Below, in pieces: positions 23,744 to 37,198 of a stretch of DNA of 62,040 nucleotides; the stretch's first letter is position 1; every line of letters starts with the position of its first letter. The notes beneath the pieces are model-generated. The model was not told where the DNA came from and did not search any database. It worked only from the letters and a program-made list of their open reading frames with translations. Both the position numbers and the translations under genes were made by a program. The stretch covers positions 1 to 62,040 of the forward strand of contig JADNYV010000211.1 of assembly GCA_015501055.1 (NCBI GenBank), in the 5' to 3' direction. Source of the stretch: Mucidula mucida (taxonomy: Eukaryota; Basidiomycota; Agaricomycetes; Agaricales; Physalacriaceae).

Positions 23744-25175
23744 CTATTTCTTATTCTTCTTTGCGGCCGTTTTACTCCGCAGCACTCGGTCAGTGCCCGC
23801 CACTAGCTCGACGACAGGGCTGACGAGATGACGAGCCGGCCTTGGCCACTTGCTTCTTCCTCCCCGTGGTAGCTTTGGGTTTCGCAGCTGGCGTACACCT
23901 GGGCTTCTTGACATCCTTCTTCGGCACGGCGTTTTCCAACTCGAGTGCCAAAGCCTTTCTTGGACTTTTTATTGCGCTCCTGCGCTCCGGTAAATTCAGC
24001 TCTGCGTTTTAGGGATGGCGTAAGTGTCTCGTCGCTCTCCTGATCAACCGGGGGCTCCAGTCCAGCAGCTGCACGTCTCTGAAAATTAAAGTGTGAAATC
24101 GCCTGGTAGTCAACATCTTTCACCGCGTCGTGAACCGACATAAATATATCGTGAATCTTGGAATAGTGCGAGGCCTTGAAACTAGCAGAAGGCCAGCGCG
24201 AGGGAGTTTTGTTGCCGGAACGACGGGCCTTCGTAGATTGCACTTCCTTGTAGCACGTCACAAGATGAACTGCGCTCGTAAAGCCCTCGAGCAGCGGTAG
24301 AGCATTCGCTTGTGCATACAAAGGTTCCAGACAATGCATGAGGTCCCGTTGAGTCCTGACAAATTCCTTTATATACAAGTTGCGTTGGAAGGAACCCTCG
24401 AAGGATCCGTCGAAGAGCATCTCCCGACACGTTTGGATTGACTCGCACTTCTCGAGAGTGTTGTGCGCGCGAAGACAATCAGGGAGACTGTAGAGCAGAA
24501 GCCACACGTACCCACATCATCGTCGAAGTAATATCTGTCTCGCTGGTATTCAACGGCCATGAAATGAGGCACTCCCTGAAAGCCATTTGAGTCAACATTG
24601 ATTGTTACGACAAAAAACAAGTCTAAGCTCACAATCTGAGGAGGCGGGCTACCCTCGTCTTCGAAATAGTACTGGCGGGCGTGCTCGATATCGGATATCT
24701 TGATGTGGCGATCGCGTGTGTGGACGAGGCAGTTAAGAGGGCTGATATCTCCGTGGATGAAGCCCGCCAAACGCATACGATCTAGAACTACCCACAGAAA
24801 TGAGAGAAGGAGACGACAACAAAGAGAAGACTTACTGGGCACAAGCTGGGCTAATGAAAGCATAAAGTCTCCGTAGTTGGACACTGTGTACAACGATGCG
24901 CATTGATTCTCGAATGTCGTGCGCCAGCGTGGTTGTTCGTCATGCGATCGAGAACTGTTCACCGCGCTGTTACAGTCCACGTCAAACCAGACGCCTTTCA
25001 ATTCGCCGGAAAACTTCAAATCAGAGTGGAGCTCCTTGACGGCCCATACTTTCGTAGCTCGACTCGGAGTCACGACGGTGACATTGGACTCGTGTTCCGA
25101 ACAAAGGTACTGCTGTCCAGCTACGAGAACACGATACCGAGTGTTTCTTGCGTCGTCGTGGTGTGGATTGGGGGC
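23744..25175 (-). pseudogene. atypical fungal protein kinase, copy 2 (pseudogene)
   Basis: Clearly related to copies 1 and 3: VWAVKELHSDLKFSGELKGV, CASLYTVSNYGDFMLSLAQL, HGDISPLNCLV, IKISDIEHARQ, PHFMAVEYQRD, then LPDCLRAHNTLE. Three defects are visible. The expected ATG is missing (the aligned position reads ata). About 75 bases covering the HDLESVIWM segment are gone, with a frameshift, near 24510. A second deletion near 23930 shifts the basic tail out of frame, after which the old frame reaches its stop at 23744. No member of the nine-exon family lies beside this copy. Together these argue against a working kinase. Confidence 0.7.
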
Positions 25176-26021
25176 TATTGGAATAGTTAAGTGCTAAGTG
25201 TGAGAAAGAATCACAGTCACTGTGCTGGGAGTGTGAGGACAACGAAGAGACAGCACGTCCGCTTTTTATATCTCCCCGCCATTGTGCGCAACGTGACTTG
25301 CAATCACCAGTCCATTGTTCAATGACTGTGTCCAGAAATAGCCCGCCTTAGTGACTTACTGAGTTACACGTGCCCGTACTTATGAATTATGGCAGACTGA
25401 CCTTTCGGAGGCGCAAAGATTCACGAATCTCGCGACTGTTTCTGAAAATATCAGTCACGGCGTCAAACAGTATGCGCCGGCTCATAGTGAGACAAGGGAA
25501 GTTAGAGAGGGAAGGGGATGCGATTAAGTTCTGGTTTACTTGTGTCCAGTGTCCAGCAGAGCTTCTATGATATCAAGCGTCAGTTCGGAGGCGTCCGAGA
25601 ACGGTACTGCACCGAGATATGGTTTTGGTTTCCATCTGTAATGCGCTCGTTCCTCGGTGCTGGTCCGTGCTCAAGTCCAAGAGCGGTGGAAATACGAGAC
25701 TGATCAAAAGTGCGATATTCGGCGCAAAAATGCGTCAAGTCGTGGCTGTCAATTCTTTCACATCTAAAGCTGGTCTCGTAGGCCAGCCAAGAGTGTGACA
25801 TGTGTAGGAGGACTGCAGGGTTTAATAACCAGAAGACGAACATACAGGCTGCAAATGGGAGAAACTAGGAGAAACCAGGATCGGCATAGAATGAGGATGA
25901 GTAAGGTGGCACAAGATTGCGCTGAGCAAGGTGAGAATGACCCGCATTCTAATCGTTGATCGTAGCGAGAGCTTGACGAACTCAACGACTGCAACCATTA
26001 CTCGTGGTGCCTGTTTGACAA
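25176..26021. other. upstream block of kinase copy 2
   Basis: A TATA-like tttttatatc lies at about 25262-25271, upstream of the kinase on minus. Sequence at about 25340-25820 matches that upstream of copies 3 (55860-56330) and 4 (59030-59310), for example ccagcagagcttc followed by ggaggcgtcc. Broken open frames run through it; see findings. Confidence 0.45.
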
Positions 26022-27136
26022 TCAGCGAAGCGTGTGAGACAAGGTAGGAATACGAGCCGAGCTGTGTACGAGCTGATTGATTTTCAGTAAAGGATTGAAT
26101 GGCTTGAGAACGCGTGTTAACAAGAGTACTTGTGCGTCAAGCGTACACCTCACCGACCAAATCTCTTCGAAGGATTTCACCGGAGGCCGGATAGCGGAAG
26201 GCAAGCAGGAGAAGGGATTCAAAGGCTTGTAGTCCCATATCTGAATCGAGGGTAATGTCAAGAACAAGGATGGCTGAAGTGAGATGTGAAACGCCCGAAA
26301 TGCGAGACAATGCCTTTCAGCAGCCGTATCCTCACTGTCCCTGGGTCCCATTTGGTGGGTTACAACATGTCCTGAATACTCACTATTCAGCACAAAGACG
26401 GGAGACGTCTTAGACATTGACATGTCCAGGTTGATGGAAAAGTCGGGCTGTCCATCTACGTTTTGGTAAAGGCCGGATGCCCAGAATCGCGCCTTGTCAC
26501 AGCCGGTGACGAGGCACATATATCCGTTGGTCCAGTGATACCCCAGTTTAGTTGAAACATGTTCATGCCAGCGTTGGCCGTGCGCAAGAGCAAAGTCACG
26601 AAGCTTTTTGCGGCCAGACGCCGTGCAGTCATAGGTAGACCCTCCTAAGGGAAGCGCGAATAAGGCGCCCTCGCTCGCTGCGCTTGTCACTTTCAGTCTA
26701 TGACGTCCGTTTCTACGCACTGTAAGGAAAGACACTGGCTAGACAGACATAATACGCACTGTTTGTGAAGTATAAAGGGTTTCTCGACGTCGTTTGTGCC
26801 GCCAAAGATGCCACGTCTTGGAAAACAATCTTTAGACACTGTAAGGTCTCTCTCTCGGTCCAAGATGACTGGCACAAAGTCGGGTGGTGCGCCATAGATA
26901 TTGCGAGAGTTGTCCGCCGGTAGTGTCACATTGAAGAGGTAGTCGACTTGTCCCATAGGCGCACGGAGAACAACGTCTCCGATCAGCATTCCCCGCTTCC
27001 AAAAATCGTTTCCGTGACCTTTTCTATTGACGTGCAACGACAACGGAGGTGACACATCCAATAAAGCATTCCCTTTGCAAGTGGGGTAGAATATCCGAGT
27101 GAACGTGTCACTGGATTGCGAATAGTCCTGCTTCAT
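26022..27136 (-). CDS. Agaricomycete-type protein of unknown function
   Basis: Two coding blocks can be joined. The first, from a start at 27136, reads FYPTCKGNALLDVSPPLSL, then GMLIGDVVLRAPMGQVDYLF and PPDFVPVILDRERDL. The second, from about 26700 downward, reads SAASEGALFALPLGGSTYDC, LRDFALAHGQRWHEHVS and TNGYMCLVTGCDKARFW. The combination of a GD(V/I) block, an EGA(L/I)LALP-type block, a HGxxWxxxV block and a L(V/Y)VVTGxxKAxxW block recurs in hypothetical proteins of mushroom-forming fungi as I recall them; no function is known to me. The intron between the blocks (about 26710-26830) is uncertain, as is whether 26022 is the true end. No signal peptide or membrane helix is obvious. Confidence 0.55.
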
Positions 27137-27195
27137 GGGAAGAACAAAGAAAGAAGAGTACTGCCGAAATTGTGGCTCGCTGACGTTGCCTGTGC

Positions 27196-28288
27196 GCTAT
27201 CGATTACCGTTGCCGAGACGTTCATGGTCTGTTTTCGGCGACATTACCTGGGCCTGCCGTCCGGACCCTAGGTAATGCGCATGGCCCGCCATCCCGTACG
27301 ACTGAACATCAAAAAATGATTGTCTTGCATTCAGAGCAGGACAAAAAACAAGCTCTCCTCCATACAACCTCCATACCAATACATTGTGACAGACTTGTTT
27401 CGCAAGGGTGGATGAAGAAATTGAACAAAGGAAAGGAGAGCATCTTCTAGAGAGACAAGGTGAGACGAAGTAAGTACTACGATGGGCGGGTCTTGACAAC
27501 GTGCTTGTGAGTTGTCTCAAGTTCGGGGCAGCACTGGAAGAACATACAGCAACGGAGTATGCTAAGTATGCATAGCAAACGCGCCGAGGACACTCCAGGA
27601 AGATCCGTGTCGCGTCCGCGGAATGAGAAAGCGCCAAAGACAGGTAGGATGAGTGCCAAACACGCGCGCACGCGATATCGTGAATGCAAGAGAGAAACAC
27701 TCACATGATTAAAGCCACTCGAAGAGGATTAGCCTCGAGTCCTTGACACAACATGTTATTTCTGACCTCAGTAAGGTGGAGATGTGTGAGTGCTGCCAGT
27801 ATGTTTAGTAAGAGGAATATATGCACTCACTTAACAATCATCCTTGCATAAACTCAACAATCAGAGAAACTCTCAAACAATAAGGAGGTTATCGTTAAGC
27901 TATAGTACATATATGTGAAGTGCTTGAAAAAGATTAAGAACACATGGCCACAAAATAGTACGATGCCGATATGTGTTGAGGATGTGGAATGAAGAGAGCA
28001 TGGAAATTAGAAAACACCACTCATGAGAGGACAGGACGCGCCGTGGGCACTGACTGGAATAGGTTGAGCATTAAGATGAAGGTCACCCAGTGGTAGGAGA
28101 TCTCAACACGTCTGAAACACCTCAGCGTGCCCTGCGTTCATTGGACTGGCGCCCGATTATGCTGAGGTTGGCGCTGGGTTGGCACTGGGGGTTGGCGGGA
28201 CAGTAGCTGACCTGGGTCTCCGGACGGTAGGCCCAGGTAATGTCGCCAAAAACAGACCATGAACGTCTCGGCAACAGTAATCAATAGC
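27196..28288. repeat. inverted repeat pair, 70 bp each
   Basis: The 70 bases at 27196-27265 recur in reverse at 28219-28288 with about four differences. The best-kept part reads gttgccgagacgttcatggt and acattacctgggcct. About 950 bases lie between, with no recognised gene (open frames at 27197-27704 are not convincing). It could be an element with inverted ends or two fragments of one repeat. Confidence 0.65.
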
Positions 28289-28479
28289 AATAGCAATCCT
28301 GCCTTTTGTGGCAGAAGATTTCCATGACCCGGCGACGTCAGTGGTGAGCGTGGGCATCCACCTGGTACGTGATAGCAGATTTGGCCTTGTTTGGCATTGG
28401 CTTCTCCCAGCCACTGCGTGAGCCAGCAAATGGTCCGGTCGCCAGTACCTGCCACACCATTTTTGGGCTCCCGGATCGA

Positions 28480-30300
28480 CAAAAAATATATTTTTTGGGT
28501 TTTGGTATCAAAGTTACGAGGCCATTTTGCTAAAGTCCATCCATGAATATTTGGTATACCTATGTCCTGGGCGGATTTCTACATATGAAATAAAAGTATT
28601 CATATCAACTTGTCATAACTTTGTTGTAAATAGTCCAAAGTTCAATGCCTGACCGGGATGATGCGTGAATGTGAGTGAGTCCGGTGCTGGCAACAATGCT
28701 TGATTTGCCCGCCAACACGTCTTAATTAGCATGTCACATTACTGTGACAGAGCACATTCTGAATTGCTGAAGGCACATTTGATGATCCATCCGGCTTTGT
28801 ATTAGTATTTGCAGAGAGAAAATCACTCATCTGATATGTTAGCAGCATGGGGGAGAAAGGGGGCACTATCAGAGCCCCAACCACCTCAACTCTGCACTAT
28901 GGACCAATATTGGACTGAGAAGGAAGTTGCCTAAGCCAAAAATATCTATATCACTGCTTCAGGTGTCCTCTAAAGTTAGCAGGCATCAAATGCCTTAAAA
29001 ATGTATGAAAATGAGTAGTATAAGGAGGAAAAGGAAGGATTAATGAGATAGAACACTGTCACCACATGCTAAAGCTGCAGATTGTCCTTACTTTTTTACA
29101 ATGCAGCTGATATCATGTTTTTTATGACTTTTCACACCTTACAATACCTATGGCTATGAGGGTATAAAACAGAACAAGCAAAACCATTTTCTAAGCTCGG
29201 TTATCATGAGTTATCAGATTTTTGATCTGCCATCAAAAATCCTTGGATGCCCACCACCAGCATCAGTGTTGCTGGAAGCCCAATTTCTTGGGGATAAACA
29301 AGTGTTCATGCAAGGGTAATTGTTGAGTGAGCGTGCTCTCTCCTCTTACTGACCATAAGAATCTTATCTTATCTCAGTCCAGACCAAGCAATCTTAAGAA
29401 TATATCACCTATATGTGCAAAGCCTCTTGAGAATATCTGCTTGTTCAACCTAGCTCCTCATGTCCCTGCTCATGCGTAGCAATAGCTTTACCTAGGTATG
29501 CTGCAGCATCTGCCAAAGCCCTAGTAAATAAAAAATGCGCACATTTTTTAAATAATCCTGCAGTCCTTCATACAACACACATAAATTGCAAAGCAAAAAG
29601 ATGTGTGGCAATATATTTCTTAGCCAATATTGCAGCAGAGAGGGCTTGTCACTCTTGTCTTGCATATCTTAGCTCCAGCGCGGTTATCAGTAGCTGTTAC
29701 ATATTGTGCAAATGCCCGGCATTTGACTGTATGGTTATTAATAATAAATGATTTTAATAAACATTTATTTGTAGCAGAGACAAAGTATAAGACCCAGGAT
29801 GGACACAATTGTGACCTGAAGTTGGGCAGTTAATTTATAATATTTGAGTTTAGTAGTAACTTCAACTTGGAGGGAAACTAATGCAATGTCAGCTTGTTGG
29901 TTGAGCCAAACAATACCAACAAGACTTGGCACATTATCCTTTTGTCTTTCTCTCCTCTCACTACCACCATTAAGCTTAAATACAGTACATCAGCATAGCC
30001 TGTCATCTGTCCATCATCCCATAACACAATCCATACTGCCTTTTGTTTAACTTTAAGCCATTTTATTGTTTATACAGCCATGGGCTCTTTATATATATAC
30101 ACAACCTTTCTAGGTAGTTTTCTTAGTTTATCAACTTTGTCTCTACACTATTTGGTAGCTCCCTGCACTGTATTAAGCCTACCCTGCTTTTACTTCATCT
30201 TATTATTATCTCTGCCTCTTTTCTTCATTGTTTTCTCGTCTTTATGCGACTTGGGTGGTTGTTTAGTTTATGCCGGACCCCGTCCTTAATAATAATCTTT
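28480..30300. other. AT-rich sequence at the left edge of the repeat island
   Basis: Base composition falls sharply to AT-rich at about 28480 and stays so to 50509. This part has only short open frames. The piece 29840-30300 ends in atgccggaccccgtcctta with tracts that could be retroelement terminal sequence, but no pair was found. Confidence 0.35.
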
Positions 30301-30579
30301 ATAACATTAATACATGAACTGAAACTCTACAAAGTGTGATAAGAGAATATCCAAAACTATGCTAAACTCCTAATAAATTCATTTATAATGAGGTATTACA
30401 AGCAACATCAATAGTGGTAGAAGATATAGAGAACTGAGTGGATATTCCTAACTTCCCAATACAGAACTCTTTACTCAGAGAATTACTATGGGAAAAGATG
30501 TTACCATATATGTGATCATATTGAGAGGGTGTTTAGCATACAGAAAAGGAAAATCTTCCAGACGCACTAATACTAAAAA

Positions 30580-31862
30580 TGTAAGAATGTGCTAATACAG
30601 AGTTCTTTGTGCAAAATAAGAGACTGTACAAAATAGATAAAAACAGTAAATACAAGCAAATATTGCAAAAACTCAAAGAAATGGTCATTTGCAAGGTTAT
30701 CAATAACAAGAATAGTCATAAAGGAGCGTTAGAAACCAATATACACTGATATGTTAAAACTTGTATGCTTTGTCAGAAACATCAGAAACAGAATATATAC
30801 ATGGAGCCTAGAATAATCTCTACTTCTAGTATATTTAAAAAGGTATATGTAGATACTTTTAGAATGCCAAAGTCTACAGGTACACCTAACAAAAATGGCA
30901 AGACCTCAAAACTAGACTTAGCAGCGGAAGAATTAAAGTATTTGGGGTACAATGCAGTTACTGTGACCTAATGTGGTCTCTCTGAATGGTCAAAAGCTAG
31001 AGTCTTAAAAAGAAAAAACTACAGAAATACTTAGTGACTAATTGTTTGAGAAAGTATTGTTTTGTTGGGTTTGTATCAAAGAAATTGTAACCAATAATGG
31101 GCCTTTAATCAAGAAAGCAATGTTATATATAGAACCAAAATATGGCATTACAAGAATCCTTATAACAGCCTAAAACAAACAAGTTAATGTCAAAGTTAAA
31201 AAAGGACTGAGATATTAAATAGTCTCTCTTTAAAATCTGTATACAAGACTCTTTAAAGTGGCCAGCATATTTACATAAAGTCTTGTAGGCAAAAAGAATT
31301 ACTATAAAACATGGTTTAGGTTGTTCTTTTACACGGTAAAAGGAAAGGAACCAATACTCTGCTTAATTATATGAAGGTAACTTGATTAATAGAGTTGCTA
31401 GATAAGATTTTATCACACTCAACCTTTGTTGCTTACCAATCTAGACAAATTGCTAAGCATGCATTAAATGTTGCAGAAATAAAAAAATAAGTGACAGCCA
31501 ATAAGAGAAAGGCTACTAAACACTTCATAGAGCAATTTAAGAATACTATGCCAAACTAGAAATTTGAGATAGGTAAACTAGTACTTGTAAGAAATACCAG
31601 AATTGAAAATGAACTGAACTCCAAGTTCATAGAGAGGTTTATGAGACCTTATGTGGTAGTAGCAAGAACTTTTGCTGCCAACTATATATTAAGTAATTTG
31701 AATAAAGTACTTTTAGGAAGCAAAATTGCCGGTTTCTGTGTCTTGCCTTTCTACTCTAGGAAAGACCAAATCAATTTAGGCAAGAAATTTTATAATAAGT
31801 TATATGCCATAAAAGATGGGGTTAACAGAGCATATAGCACAATTGCTAGCAGTGTGTTGTAG
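30580..31862 (+). pseudogene. degenerate retroelement integrase
   Basis: With many stops and frame changes, plus-strand frames read CMLCQKHQKQN (second half of the HHCC zinc finger), VYVDTFRMPKS (first catalytic Asp region), EIVTNNGPLIKKAM (where the second catalytic Asp is expected; here Asn) and later KLVLVRNTRIENELN, YVVVARTFAANYILSNL, ending near 31862. This is a retroviral-type integrase and its C-terminal domain from an LTR retrotransposon, older and more AT-rich than the element at 43067-50509 and different from it. No reverse transcriptase was recognised upstream, nor paired LTRs. Confidence 0.6.
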
Positions 31863-33486
31863 ATTCTAGCTGGGTCACACTAGAATTTGCTTGCCGGGGA
31901 GTATTGCAAACTCCCGGTGGCATTAAAATACAAAGTGCTTATGATATATTGGACACACATACATTGTACTATGGTTTACTGAGAGTTTAGCATACTTTCT
32001 GGACCCGTATAAGTATGACTAGAAATGGTGCGAACACTATTAAAGAAAAAGAAAGGAGAAGGGTACAAAAGTATCCTCTGAATTTTATTAATTTTAACAA
32101 GTCAAGCAGATTTTAATTAGTCAAATTAAGCAAAAGACTTGCATATGAAAGAATAGATTATATCAAGAGGGACTTAAAGATGTGAATGGAACTTAGGAGC
32201 TACAAGATTGGGATTGCGAAAAGTTTGCAGGAGATTGCCAAAATATTAACTTCAACCCAACATAATCAATCAACCTTCTTAAAAACTTAATCCTTAATCA
32301 CTACTTTATATCCACCACATGGCTTCTAAACTCCTAAAATCAGTGCAAGATGTCAACTTTCAGTTCTACATACAAGTTCAATGGCAATCAGAACATCAAG
32401 AAGCCGATGTGACTGAGACTGGCCTTGCCAGCTGCTCAGGCATTCCTAGCAGACCCCAAAGGACAAGCTGGAGTATAAATCAGCATAACAAATTCTGTTA
32501 AGAGAACAGATATGCCATTTTGATTTAGAGGGTGCACACTCTCCTGATTTGGTATTATCTAATAATGGAGATATAATTCCCAAACACCCTGTACTTCGTA
32601 GATTGGCTATTTTTTATAACCACCAACAAAATCTTAATGGAACGGGGACAACCGGGACTCAGGAAAGTTGTGGGAACTATACAGGTTTAAGTGAGTGAAG
32701 CCCCCACTTAAAACAAAGGCAAGGAGTTAAAGGACAAGACTTTGCAGATCTTGTCAGGAGTTGAACGCACTCCCAAGAAGAAGCCAAAAACCAAGCATAA
32801 GGCAAGATTAACTTGGTAAAACAACAAGGACAGCACAATGAGACCAGTGACAAGACCATCTAAATCTCCCAGTTCTGGCTGAAATTCTATAATATGTCCT
32901 TGTCCTTTAAGTTTAACCGCACCTCAATGCTCATATTTTCCACCACAAACGCAAGCATTCATTTCCTGTCTTGTAAATCCCCCTCCCATCCTATTTAATT
33001 CCCAAAACTTGCTGCCTCCAACAGCGATAGTAACCCAATATAACCTAAGAGATCAGCCAATAGATGGGTTATTAATCAAGTTTGGAGGATGATACCTCAA
33101 TCATCACAACAAGAACTTTGAATGTTGTTGCTTCAAGTTCACCAAAGGTAACATTGCAAATACCGTTAAGCTCTTTAGTCACCTATTTCTTCTTTTGTAT
33201 CTGCTAAGACTCAAGCAGAAATAGAACAAACACATTGAGATGTTCATAAGAACATTAGCCTTAAAGCTCTGGCAACATCTTGCGGGAGTAGGTGGTAGGA
33301 CTATCAACATTGCCAGATTTAGTGATGTGTTAAAGAATATGAGAAGAGCAATGCATAGAGAATAAACTCCTGAGGTAAGATTTTGTTAATAAAAGGTTAA
33401 CAAAGACTTAACTTTAGAACTTTAAAACAAAAACAATATTGAGGTTAATAAAGAATTAGAAAGTCTGTCAACTCCCACTTCCACAC
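31863..33486. other. AT-rich sequence, no gene recognised
   Basis: Contains an inverted motif (gccggggagtattgcaaactcccgg) just after the integrase relic, possibly terminal sequence of that element. Short open frames such as 32319-32501 have no recognisable content. Confidence 0.3.
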
Positions 33487-34007
33487 TGTTATAAATTGCC
33501 ATATTTTTACATTTTTACATCTTATTATATCTTATTGGGGGATTTGTCTTATCAACCAACAAACTGTTTCATCATCTGTTTTGTCTACAATTATATCCCT
33601 TTTCATTTCCGAAGCCTTACCCATGTTGAACACACAGATGACATTATACATGCCGACACCTCATGGGCTTCCTATTATATACACATTGTCAACACTTGTA
33701 GCACACATGGTTGTTTCAGTATTATTACCTACATGCAGTTACCACTTGTATTTAATGGTTTTACAGACTAGTAGCATACAACACTGGGTCAAGGGCGTGG
33801 AGCATCCTTAGTAGAAACATGTATGGACAAGGAGTTCCAAACATAGACTTACTAGTATTTAAGCAGTAGCGTAGTATCATTATACTTTAGTTCTGATCTC
33901 GTTTATACACCTAGCCTAGCCTAGTTCTACAAACGCAAACACTTTCTTTTTCTTGAGTCTCTCTGTAGTACCTGGTTTAGTCTTGTGGCTATAGTCAGTT
34001 GCTAACA
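33487..34007 (+). repeat. solo LTR of the gypsy family
   Basis: 521 bp beginning tgttataaattgccat and ending gtcagttgctaaca, closely similar to the LTRs at 43067, 48264 and 49979. Flanks are cacac (33482-33486) and cacgc (34008-34012), a 5-bp target duplication with one change. No internal region attached, so it arose by LTR-LTR recombination. Confidence 0.8.
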
Positions 34008-36604
34008 CACGCTAAGAAAGAAAGCGGCTAAGAAGAACTCAAATTCCTCTTCTGCAAAGCCAAAAAAAACGGCTAAGCAAGCCCTTCCCCTTAAATCAGA
34101 CGCAGAAGACAACTCTACACCTGAAACCCAGAGCCTAGCAAATAGGCAAAGATTGTTTATTTGGGAGGAGAGACAACTTCCGGCTCCCAAAGAAACACAT
34201 GCAACCAAGGCAACAATGATATCTTTATCAACTTATGGATTAACCGAAAATGCATTCCTTATTAGGACAAAAACAAGAAATGTGTCTTCAAGTGGACAAG
34301 AAACTTAATAGAAAATATCCATAGGCAATCCTGCAAATTGTGTTCAGAAACCAAAGTCAAATGTCTTAAGGTGCCTTTGGCACCGAAAGAAACTAAACAT
34401 TTGCTTACTAATTAAGATAAGGATTTGTCAAATCCTGGGCAGCTGTTACTTGGTCTGTTTGGAAATAGACCCTGCCAAATTCCGGGAGTATTAGCTCTTG
34501 TATAATAAGATTGTGTATGCATTAACAAACTAGAACAGAAAAATGTTGCTGTAGAAGAAAAAACTGCGGCCTTAGAGAACTCTGTATGCAAGTACACAAA
34601 AATTATGCTAATACACATATTATAATTTCACTGTTAGAATTATTACATATTGTAATTTTATACAAGACTTTGAACAATACAGTTACATATATACAAAAAT
34701 TCTAAGCACTTTGAAGCTACTATAGCGTTAGAAGACTCTCTTACAATGCAAAGAGACTCCAAGGTGGTTAACATAGACCTGTCCTGATGAATCTGTATAC
34801 GACTACAAAGTATATCTAAATATTAAATACTTAAGGTATTGGTGTTATATCAATGTGCCAAAACTTTTGAAATACCTGGACTTCGTTCAAATAAAACCAT
34901 ATAAACAAGAGTCTACTACAAAGTGTACCTATTTAAATACTAGGGATGTGTAACTGTAAAAACATCAGAGCAGTATGAAAACAACAAGTGACCTTCATGT
35001 TACTAGAGATAAGGACCTACAAGAACTACTATTTCCTTAAACTGGTAAATTACTGATCTTTACTAAGCACACAATCATGAACAATACTTCCGCTTCTATG
35101 TGCATCAGGAACATATTAAACCCAATACAGACAAATTCACAGGCAATTAGAAACAGCTTTAAAGATGTAACCATGCTTAGAACATTAGAAATATAACTTT
35201 CTGTAGATAAGGATTAGTATATCTACCAAAAAAACCAATATAGACATGAACCTCTTTCCACATTTTGGAAATATTAAGTATTATTCTAAAACTAAGATGC
35301 AGATCTAGAACTAGAACTAAAGGACCAGTTAATAAAAAGATTAGTCAAGACTTATGAATACACTGCAAAAGGTTTAAAAAGGCTAAGACTTAACTCAAGC
35401 CCGACATGACTATATCCTGGCTTATTAATGTGTAATATCAAATCTATCCATATGGTGCACAGTATTTGGGACTTCAGAACTATGGAGTTTTAGAACTATG
35501 GTCATCTCCCAAATATATGTTTTCCCAGTAAGCAGTAGGTTAGTAAGTAGTATTGTATTATCAGAGGCCAGTAGTATAAAAGTAACTGTACACCATGTAG
35601 ATAGGCAGTTAATCTGCATACTGTATATTACTTAGTTTATAGCAAATACAAGTATACCCTTTAACTCAAAACTATTGTTTCCAACATTAAGTTTAAGAAC
35701 CTTAGAAACAGACTCCCTTGAATCTAAGTATTAGTAATTTGAAGCCTTTAAATTAGTACTTTGAAGTCTTAGGAAGATATTTGTAAAAGTCCCTAAACAG
35801 AGTTTAAACAACCACAACAAGTTATCAACTTAAAGCGACTTAAAAAAACTTAGAGACTCCACACCTACAACAGCTTCAAATTCATATAAGAAGTAGACTT
35901 CTAATGTTAGTTCATAACAACCTTGGTGTGTATAGTGTTACTTCGGGAACAAAGATCACCATGAGTCAGAGGAGTGCAAAGAGTACTTGCGAGTCAACTT
36001 GCACTTGCAGGGTCAAATACTTAACTCAACTCAACTCATAAGTCAGATGAACTTAAGTCAGACAAGAGTCTTGAACAGCCACAAACCCCCATGAGTACTT
36101 GTCATATAAGTCACAAATCAACTTGAGTCCAGACTTGTGGTGATCTCTATTCGGGAATATTGTAACTCCGGGGAACGTTTCTAAACAAGCATCTTGTTAG
36201 TTTTAGTGATTTAGAACAAGACAGTTCACGCGCAAATAATATAACCTCGTAACTTGTGTACCTAAGATCTAAGGCATTGACTAAGACAGCAGGAACTTTT
36301 TCTTTTTTTGGAATCCTACAAATTTTGGATTCTATATCTAGCCCCCTCAAACTTTGCACTTTGAGGGAGTATATCTCTCACATCCAATTGAAACCTCTTT
36401 GAGTCAGCAAAAAGAATAATTGAAGTTGTAATTCATTATGTGTATTAAAGTTGGAACTTCTACGTGTTCATATAAGTTGCAGCAACTTGTTGGTGTTTGT
36501 ACATTATCTTTAACAAGATTTCTTATTGTATGTTTATTTTGTGTATATGTGTTATTTTGTGGTATATATCTACACTGCACATTAATGGACAGACCTCTCA
36601 TCCT
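34008..36604. other. AT-rich decayed sequence with protein scraps
   Basis: A plus-strand stretch at about 34012-34310 reads basic then KQALPLKSDAEDNSTPETQS and RLFIWEERQLPAPKETHATK; further on comes SCKLCSETKVKCLKVPLAPK, recalling part of a zinc-cluster motif. Stops are frequent and no complete gene can be drawn. From 34800 to 36600 only scraps remain. Confidence 0.3.
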
Positions 36605-36830
36605 TGTCTCATTTTGCAATTACATCTGCTTTGGCCTGCATCAGTGGCAATGCTGCCACAGAACACGTTGATGTGCCATTAAAGTGACCCCAAAGGTCCG
36701 GCTTGGCACTAACTGAATCCTCAAAGCGGAGGGAGAAGATTTCCCAGTTGAGGCTAGATTGCTTCAACTGCGGAACAATAAAAGGAAATGTGTCAACAAG
36801 AGTGGTAATGGACATGGCAACAGGATAGGG
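36605..36830 (-). mobile_element. copia-like gag fragment
   Basis: A minus-strand frame reads LKQSSLNWEIFSLRFEDSVS, then LWGHFNGTSTC. The pattern of a Leu-Asn/Gly-x-Asn-Trp block, a FxxRFxxxV helix and WGHFDGT is that of Ty1/copia gag (UBN2-type) proteins in mushroom-forming fungi. Only about 70 residues are visible; no pol is attached. Confidence 0.5.
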
Positions 36831-37137
36831 TAAGTAACTGCTGGGTTACTGACAATGGAGACAGGGCCCAATAACCTGTAAGAGTAGATAAACTTGAATG
36901 TGAGAGCCTTCAAGTGCACACCCATAAAAGAGAAAAAACTAATAAGATTTTAAGTAAAGTACAAGACTTTATATATTATAGGAAATAATAGTAGTAAGTA
37001 CTATAGAAGTTTAATGCACATTAAGTGCCTTTTAAAAATAAAGTGCTTTGAACATAAACAAAATAGTATGAGCAACATTGGTAAGCTAAACAAACAGATG
37101 AATACAATAAGCGAGCAAGGTTCAGCTTGCTCTTCTC

Positions 37138-37146
37138 TCTTTCTCT

Positions 37147-37198
<52 letters not shown>

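Noticed and set aside
27197..27704. 167-codon minus-strand open frame
   Set aside because: Low-complexity Ser/Cys/Arg composition, runs through one arm of an inverted repeat and has no recognisable domain.
28138..28482. 114-codon frame with some Cys and His
   Set aside because: It passes through the inverted repeat arm and shows no stable motif; no product can be named.
33496..33811. Open frames of 76-173 codons inside each LTR copy (also at 42935, 48458, 49983)
   Set aside because: They recur on both strands and in several frames simply because the LTR is repeated; LTRs of this type are not expected to encode protein.
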